DNA from: a virus
DNA: 23,041 nucleotides
Strand: one strand, 5' to 3'
Virus record (IMG/VR): IMGVR_UViG_3300030060_007442
Coordinates: 1 to 23,041 of that record
The position numbers and the translations under genes are program-made. Of this stretch, positions 22,177 through 23,041 are shown one piece after another. Each line of letters begins with the position of its first letter. Position 1 is the stretch's first letter. The notes beneath the pieces were generated by a model. That model did not search any database. It saw nothing but the letters and a program-made list of their open reading frames with translations, and was not told the origin of the DNA.

Positions 22177-23041
22177 TCTTTTCTTTCCTCTTTTCTAAAT
22201 CTATGTTCTCAAACAAAACTTTTAACTCTTCTTGGCTTTTCAACAGTCTTTCTTCTTCCTCCTTAGAGTAAGTAGTTAGTTTGCTCTCGTAAACGCCCGT
22301 GCCTTTTACTAGTTGCGAAAGCTCAGAAGCTCCCGGCAAAGTCTTTCTGTATGTGCCGAACTCAGGACTCGCAGCACGATTCATGTTTTTCTTCCTGGGT
22401 CCGTTAGACTTTCGCCTATCTCCGCCGGCAGTATTCATTCTTGGTTCGTACCATCCATGCGATTTAGCAGTTGTGGTCTTAGTTTTGCCACCCTCTCTCT
22501 TCGTCTGCTTTCCCTTATCATCTCTCTTTGCTGGTGGTGCTGCTAATAAGTCTCCCTCTTCTGGTCCGGTGGGCGTGTCTCCTGCTGGGGCTTCTCCGCC
22601 TGGTGCTTCTCCACCCAAAGCATCTTCAGGGCCAGCTGGGGCCCCAAGTTCTGGTTCCGGTCCAGCGATACCTGCTCCGCCGGGTTCGCCCACATCGCCA
22701 CCAAGCTCACCGCCCGGGGCTGTGGCTGCGGCTTGTTCTGCTTCTGCTGCTGTTTCAAGCGCTGCTTCAAATCGGCGATCATAGAACATCTCTCTACGAC
22801 AACGAACAAACTCATCATCAGACATGCCAAACAATTTCTTTGCTAGCCATTGCTTTGAAAAGAAGCCCTCAGTGGCTGATGAAGCAATGTCGAACTTTGT
22901 CTTCCAGTGTTCTAGCTCTTGCATCTCGGCAATTTTTGAAGGATTATTTAGTTCTACTTTAAAGCTGACAAGATCTTCGTCTCTATAACCAAGCGTATAA
23001 AGATGGATAATTCCAACCTTTTCTAGTTCTGTTATAATGGA
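22157..23041 (-). CDS. gp20: Portal protein, C-terminal 294 residues (T4 gp20-like; 5' end outside window)
   Basis: The open frame runs off the window edge. By hand translation the visible part begins SIITELEKVGIIHLYTLGYR and continues DEDLVSFKVELNN, EHWKTKFDIASSATEGFFSK, QWLAKKLFGMSDDEF. This is the portal pattern seen at the end of the gp20 core, the 12-fold ring through which DNA enters the head. The core ends near visible residue 80. A Gly/Pro/Ala/Glu-rich stretch follows (about 85-150), then a basic Lys/Arg/Gly segment and a charged helix at the end (SKEEEERLLKSQEELKVLFE). The C-terminal extension of about 200 residues beyond the core is unusual against T4 gp20. The upstream part of the gene cannot be seen. 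Confidence 0.88.
   Translation of the reverse strand, partial: SIITELEKVGIIHLYTLGYRDEDLVSFKVELNNPSKIAEMQELEHWKTKFDIASSATEGFFSKQWLAKKLFGMSDDEFVRCRREMFYDRRFEAALETAAEAEQAAATAPGGELGGDVGEPGGAGIAGPEPELGAPAGPEDALGGEAPGGEAPAGDTPTGPEEGDLLAAPPAKRDDKGKQTKREGGKTKTTTAKSHGWYEPRMNTAGGDRRKSNGPRKKNMNRAASPEFGTYRKTLPGASELSQLVKGTGVYESKLTTYSKEEEERLLKSQEELKVLFENIDLEKRKEKNETEAQ

Noticed and set aside
22299-22962. Pro/Ser/Gly-rich plus-strand frames opposite the portal tail
   Set aside because: They arise from the GC-rich low-complexity portal tail read backwards, with no start signals.

Overview
The window is a one-strand block of late structural genes from a T4-like tailed phage (myovirus). Every convincing gene lies on the minus strand, so transcription runs from high to low coordinates. 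The relationship rests on recognisable homologues of T4 gp20 (portal), gp21 (prohead protease), gp22 (scaffold), gp23 (major capsid), gp13/14/15 (neck and sheath terminator), gp18 (sheath), gp19 (tube), a gp26-type baseplate/tape-measure chaperone, and the start of a tape measure. Most order is T4-like, but the head block (20-21-22-23) comes before the neck block (13-14-15) and before 18-19, and several unknown genes are interleaved. A phage ribosomal protein S21, very large low-complexity structural proteins and the moderate GC content suggest a marine phage. The host cannot be read from this window.

Layout in transcription order. (1) 23041-19383, head assembly: portal C-terminus with a long low-complexity tail, two unknown proteins, a small DUF1360-like membrane protein, a possible 21-residue micro-ORF, the prohead protease, and a small unknown protein. 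Genes overlap by 10-20 bases or nearly abut. (2) 19372-15545: bS21, a small beta-rich structural protein, an acidic scaffold, and the major capsid protein, closed by a strong intrinsic terminator. (3) 15407-14494: an acidic, probably capsid-associated protein with its own terminator, then a Lys/Thr-rich histone-H1-like protein. (4) 14441-11453: neck and sheath-terminator proteins. (5) 11434-10301: three small genes, two of which may be paralogues flanking a DUF5659 gene. (6) 10221-6259: a 1320-residue fibre-like protein with an internal duplication, closed by a terminator. (7) 6112-1: enlarged tail sheath, tail tube, zinc-ribbon chaperone with an apparent frameshift extension, and the TTG-initiated start of the tape measure.

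The main points for follow-up are: the probable programmed frameshift at the chaperone/tape-measure junction; the phage bS21 inside the head operon; an octamer (CTATTTAT/C) repeated between terminators and gene starts; modules shared between the sheath or sheath-terminator proteins and the fibre-like protein; and a hairpin that would hide the ribosome-binding site of the neck gene. No tRNA, integrase, transposon, CRISPR array or host gene cluster was seen. No gene-free stretch exceeds about 150 bases.
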